Under the pieces are notes generated by a model. It saw nothing but the letters and a program-made list of their open reading frames with translations, was not told the DNA's origin and did no database searches. Of a DNA stretch of 60,000 nt, positions 57,218-60,000 are shown piece after piece (position 1 is the stretch's first letter; every line of letters starts with the position of its first letter). This DNA comes from Diphasiastrum complanatum (taxonomy: Eukaryota > Streptophyta > Lycopodiopsida > Lycopodiales > Lycopodiaceae), in NCBI GenBank assembly GCA_029204225.1, contig CM055105.1, forward strand, positions 16,131,353-16,191,352. Reading direction: 5' to 3'. Made by a program: the position numbers and the translations under genes.

Positions 57218-58084
57218 ATGACCACTCCTCAGGGACCTGATCAACGCCCGGAGAGAGGCATCGACGAGCTTGAAACAGAAGCCTTGGCTTACAGTTTAGG
57301 GAAAGAACATATGGAAATGGAAGAACAGGAACAATTCGCCGAAGAACTCGACAAATTGGTTACCAAGGAGCAGTTTCTCCACTTGGTAACAGAACTGGAC
57401 GAACTGAAGTTGGCATTAGCCAATTTCAAGTCCAGTGTGGACGACTCGTTCGCTGAACTCAAAAGCTTGATTTTGAGTTCTGCGAAAGGAAGCCTTCCCT
57501 CCACTTCTCAGTTATCCCCTTCTCCACTTCCATCAGTTTTGGGTGAGACTTTACGGTCTCACCCCAGTGTCTTTAAGGATTTAAAGCCTCCTACTTTTAT
57601 GGGGGAAGAGAAGGATAGAAATGCAGATGTTCTACAAACCTTCCTCAGCAAATGGAAGAACATTCATGCTCTTAAACAGACCCCTGACCATTTGCAAGCA
57701 ATTGAGGCCAGTCTTTCCTTAGGGCCCATGGCCTATAAGTGGTGGTTAAATCTCCAGGAGACTGGGCAGACTCCTCGGTCATGGAAAGCCTTTGAAGAAG
57801 CTTTCCTAAGAGAATTCCTACCAGAGAATGAACTTGATAGAGCCTGGGAAGCCTGGGAAAGAACAGTAATGGACAAGTCCCTAATATATATCTCGCAGTA
57901 CCGAGAAGCAATTTTAAAAATTGAAAATATGGATGATTATCAGAAAATTAGAGGGTTTGTCCGAGGCCTCAAAGATGAATATAAAGTAGAGGTCCAGAGA
58001 AACTCGCCTACTACCCTTGAGCAAGCTCTCAGATATGCTCAAATCTATGATGATTCAGTGGGTAGGAAGAGGGCGAGACAGTAG
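57218..58084 (+). CDS. Gypsy gag capsid protein
   Basis: 288 codons from MTTPQGPDQRPERG. An acidic coiled-coil-like region (residues 25-90) is followed by the retrotransposon gag domain: PTFMGEEKDRNADVLQTFLS, then KWWLNLQETGQTPRSWKAFE and FLREFLPENELDRAWEAWE. It ends in RGLKDEYKVEVQRNSPTTLE and a basic RKRARQ. It forms the virus-like particle in the cytoplasm. A TAG at 58082-58084 ends it, but the next 49 codons up to the zinc knuckle remain open in the same frame. Confidence 0.9.
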   Translation: MTTPQGPDQRPERGIDELETEALAYSLGKEHMEMEEQEQFAEELDKLVTKEQFLHLVTELDELKLALANFKSSVDDSFAELKSLILSSAKGSLPSTSQLSPSPLPSVLGETLRSHPSVFKDLKPPTFMGEEKDRNADVLQTFLSKWKNIHALKQTPDHLQAIEASLSLGPMAYKWWLNLQETGQTPRSWKAFEEAFLREFLPENELDRAWEAWERTVMDKSLIYISQYREAILKIENMDDYQKIRGFVRGLKDEYKVEVQRNSPTTLEQALRYAQIYDDSVGRKRARQ

Positions 58085-58978
58085 CCCCTTTCTCAAAAAG
58101 ACTTTCAATTTAAAAAGAAATTTTTAAAAAGAAAGAAAGAAGATAAAATTAAAGGTGAAGCTCCTCAGAAACGCCCTTCACTCATACTGCCCTTAAAACC
58201 AGAAGATTTTGAGAAAGCCAAACAAGAACGTTTGTGCTTTGTGTGTATGGGCAAGGGACACAAAGTCAGACAGTGTCCCAAGGGGCCTTTCACTAAAAGA
58301 CATAAAAAAGATAAGAAACAAGTTCATCTTGTTCAGACTATAAGTTTCCCCAGTGACTCGGCAGCTTCCGAGATCAAAGTGTCTCATGAAAATCATGAAC
58401 ACTGTTGTCAGCTGACCTCTGCAATGCTAGCGAGACCCTTCAGCTTTGGGCCACATGACCCAGTACGTATGCACGGGAAAGTTGGTAACCAGTCAGTAAG
58501 AGTTATGGTTGATGATGGGGCAACCCATAATTTCATCAACTACACCCTGGTTAAAAAACTTAAACTTCCAGAAGTACCTAGTCAGCATAGGCACATAGTT
58601 TCACTAAATAAGGGTGAAGATAAGAAAATCTGGGAAACTATGGTAAGTAGCTTAAATCTTGGTATTCAGGGGTACCAAGATGAAATAAACTTTCAGATAA
58701 TGCACCTGGATCGCACAGACATTGTTCTCGAGAGAGATTGGCTCTACAGTTTAGGACCTTCCCTCCACATAAACTATCAGGAGAACACCCTCAGCTTTCA
58801 GCATAAAGGCCGAGAGATCCAGTTGCATGGGGAGCATGATGTTCCCAACAATCCTATGGTCTGTAGTTCAGAGCTCTGTCAGCTAATCGGAGACAACGAC
58901 CATCAGGTATTCTTATGTGACTTTCAGTTTATTCCTGAAGTTACTATTTCTAGTTCTATACAACAGAAAATCAGTTAG
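58085..58978 (+). pseudogene. Gypsy zinc knuckle and aspartic protease
   Basis: In frame after the TAG, a lysine-rich stretch leads to CFVCMGKGHKVRQC (CX2CX4HX4C), the nucleocapsid knuckle. The protease follows, VRVMVDDGATHNFINYTLVK, whose active site is D-D-G instead of D-S/T-G. DIVLERDWLYSLGP matches the flap and C-terminal ILG-x-x-WL region, with L-x-R-DW replacing the usual LG-x-DWL. The frame shifts at about 58970 (SIQQKIS against TENQLETLLSKF). Confidence 0.85.
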
Positions 58979-59837
58979 AAACTCTATTGTCTAAATTTAA
59001 AGAAATTTTTCCTGAAGATTTGCCACATGGTTTGCCACCTAGCAGAGAGGTAGATCATGTAATAAACCTAGTACCAGGTACAGCACCTGTTTCTAAACCT
59101 CCGTATCGGGTCAGCCGAACAGAGGATGAAGAAACAACTAGGCAGTTTACAGATTATCATGGGAAAGGCCAAATTCAGACCAGTAGTTCGCCATGGGCCT
59201 CACCAGTCCTTTTGGTGAAAAAGAAAGAGGGGTCTAGCGTCTTTGCGTAGATTACAGAGCCCTCAATAAAGTCACAATTAAGAATAAGTACCCTATGCTT
59301 CGGGCAGACGAGTTGTTTGATCAACTCGACGGGGCTAAGTTTTTCAGTAAAATAGACCTCAGATCGGGATATCATCAAGTCCGTATAAAATCGGAAGATG
59401 TTCCGAAAACAGCTTTTGGGACTCGTCACGGTCATTATGAGTTTAAGGTGATGCCATTTGGGCTCACAAATGCTCCAGCTACCTTTATGACCTTGATGAA
59501 CAGTGTCCTCAGACCATACTTGGGTAAATTTGTAGTCGTATTTTTAGATGACATCCTCGTCTACAGCAAAACGAGGAAGGAGCATCTAAAACACCTCAGA
59601 AAGGTGTTTCGACTGCTCAGAAAGCATAAGCTTTATGGTAAACAATCCAAGTGTGAATTCTTCGTTGAAGAAGTAGCATATTTGGGTCACATTATCTCGT
59701 CAGATGGGATTAAGGTGGACCCAAATAAGGTTAAAGCCATACTCAGTTGGCTAAAACTTTCTTGGTTTGGTGGGATATTACAGATGATTTGTCAAGGAAT
59801 ATGCTCAGATAGCAGTTCCCATGACAAATCTTCTTAA
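58979..59837 (+). pseudogene. Gypsy reverse transcriptase
   Basis: FKEIFPEDLPHGLPPSREVD starts the RT lead-in (58987-59250). A one-base shift at about 59248 passes to [18 protein letters not shown]. The main frame has [15 protein letters not shown] (motif A), [18 protein letters not shown] (motif B) and [13 protein letters not shown] (catalytic FLDD). [17 protein letters not shown] follows. Near 59745 about 20 bases are missing and the frame changes before GYYRRF-type sequence, so the RT C-terminus is damaged. Confidence 0.92.
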
Positions 59838-60000
59838 GGGGAAGGAAAAGGAGTTCATTTGGGAGTCCGCACAGCAGGAGAGCTTTGATGCTCTCAAAAC
59901 AGCCTTAGCTACAGCACCAGTTTTAAAAGTCGTCGACCCCAATCAGCCATTTGTGGTCAAAACAGATGCTAGCGACTTTGCAGTAGGTGCTGTGCTAACT
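59770..60000 (+). pseudogene. Gypsy RT connection and RNase H start, cut by the window end
   Basis: After the deletion near 59745 another frame continues [20 protein letters not shown], then SFDALKTALATAPVLKVVDP. It ends KTDASDFAVGAVL, the first catalytic aspartate block of gypsy RNase H. The remainder lies outside. Confidence 0.85.

Larger units (their letters stand above)
55192..60000 (+). mobile_element. Ty3/gypsy retrotransposon, 5' part, running off the window
   Basis: The order is LTR, PBS, long leader, gag, zinc knuckle, protease, RT, RNase H, which is gypsy order. The initiator-tRNA-Met primer site is the kind used by chromovirus-type elements. The coding region is broken by an in-frame stop after gag and three frameshifts (about 58970, 59248 and 59745). 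This copy is therefore not autonomous as sequenced. Integrase and the 3' LTR lie beyond 60000. Confidence 0.85.

Overview
This window looks like nuclear DNA from a land plant with a large, repeat-filled genome. Three things suggest this: spliced plant-type genes, many families of decayed LTR retrotransposons (Ty1/copia and Ty3/gypsy), and LINE and hAT-like DNA elements inserted into one another. The mix of old, diverged families and long GA/TG microsatellites would fit a fern or gymnosperm, but the lineage is a guess. No rRNA, tRNA, CRISPR or bacterial-type operon was seen.

Only two host genes are convincing, both on the minus strand. The first, at 12806-14255, has four coding exons with clean splice sites and encodes a 143-aa 60S ribosomal protein L18a-like membrane protein. 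The second is the terminal exon of an ATL-like RING-H2 ubiquitin ligase at 32812-33700. Weaker host candidates are a small ORF at 11977-12222, an unidentified ORF cluster at 7935-9093 and a possible secreted-protein first exon near 17700-17810.

Layout. 0-9.7 kb: decayed gypsy gag-pol (minus), a copia gag cut at its zinc knuckle by an 800-bp gypsy LTR, a copia RT-RNase H with its 3' LTR, and a likely copia LTR plus primer-binding site (minus). 9.7-17.9 kb: the L18a-like gene, its promoter, and a block (14.66-16.57 kb) duplicated at 25.01-25.98 kb. 17.9-23.4 kb: a structurally complete, recent, minus-strand LTR element with two 850-bp LTRs, a 5-bp target duplication, PBS and PPT. Its 653-codon ORF is a rearranged copia derivative without integrase or RT catalytic cores. 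23.4-29 kb: a GA microsatellite, gypsy protease remnant, the duplicated block, a gutted copia, a solo LTR and a TG microsatellite. 29-42.5 kb: mostly non-coding, with the RING gene, a hAT MITE with perfect 8-bp duplication, gypsy integrase remnants and an unknown decayed ORF region. 42.5-48.4 kb: a LINE whose ORF1 is interrupted by a MITE, then copia inside copia. 48.4-55 kb: non-coding DNA, further iterated-word elements, a LINE scrap and a 465-bp LTR with PPT. 55.2-60 kb: the 5' part of a gypsy element (LTR, PBS, gag, protease, RT, start of RNase H), cut off by the window end.

The most unusual points are the non-autonomous LTR element with its duplicated copia-linker ORF, and a set of MITE-like elements each built from its own iterated short word. 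Several of these are bounded by 8-9-bp direct repeats as expected for hAT transposition. All sequence comparisons were made by eye, without database searches.
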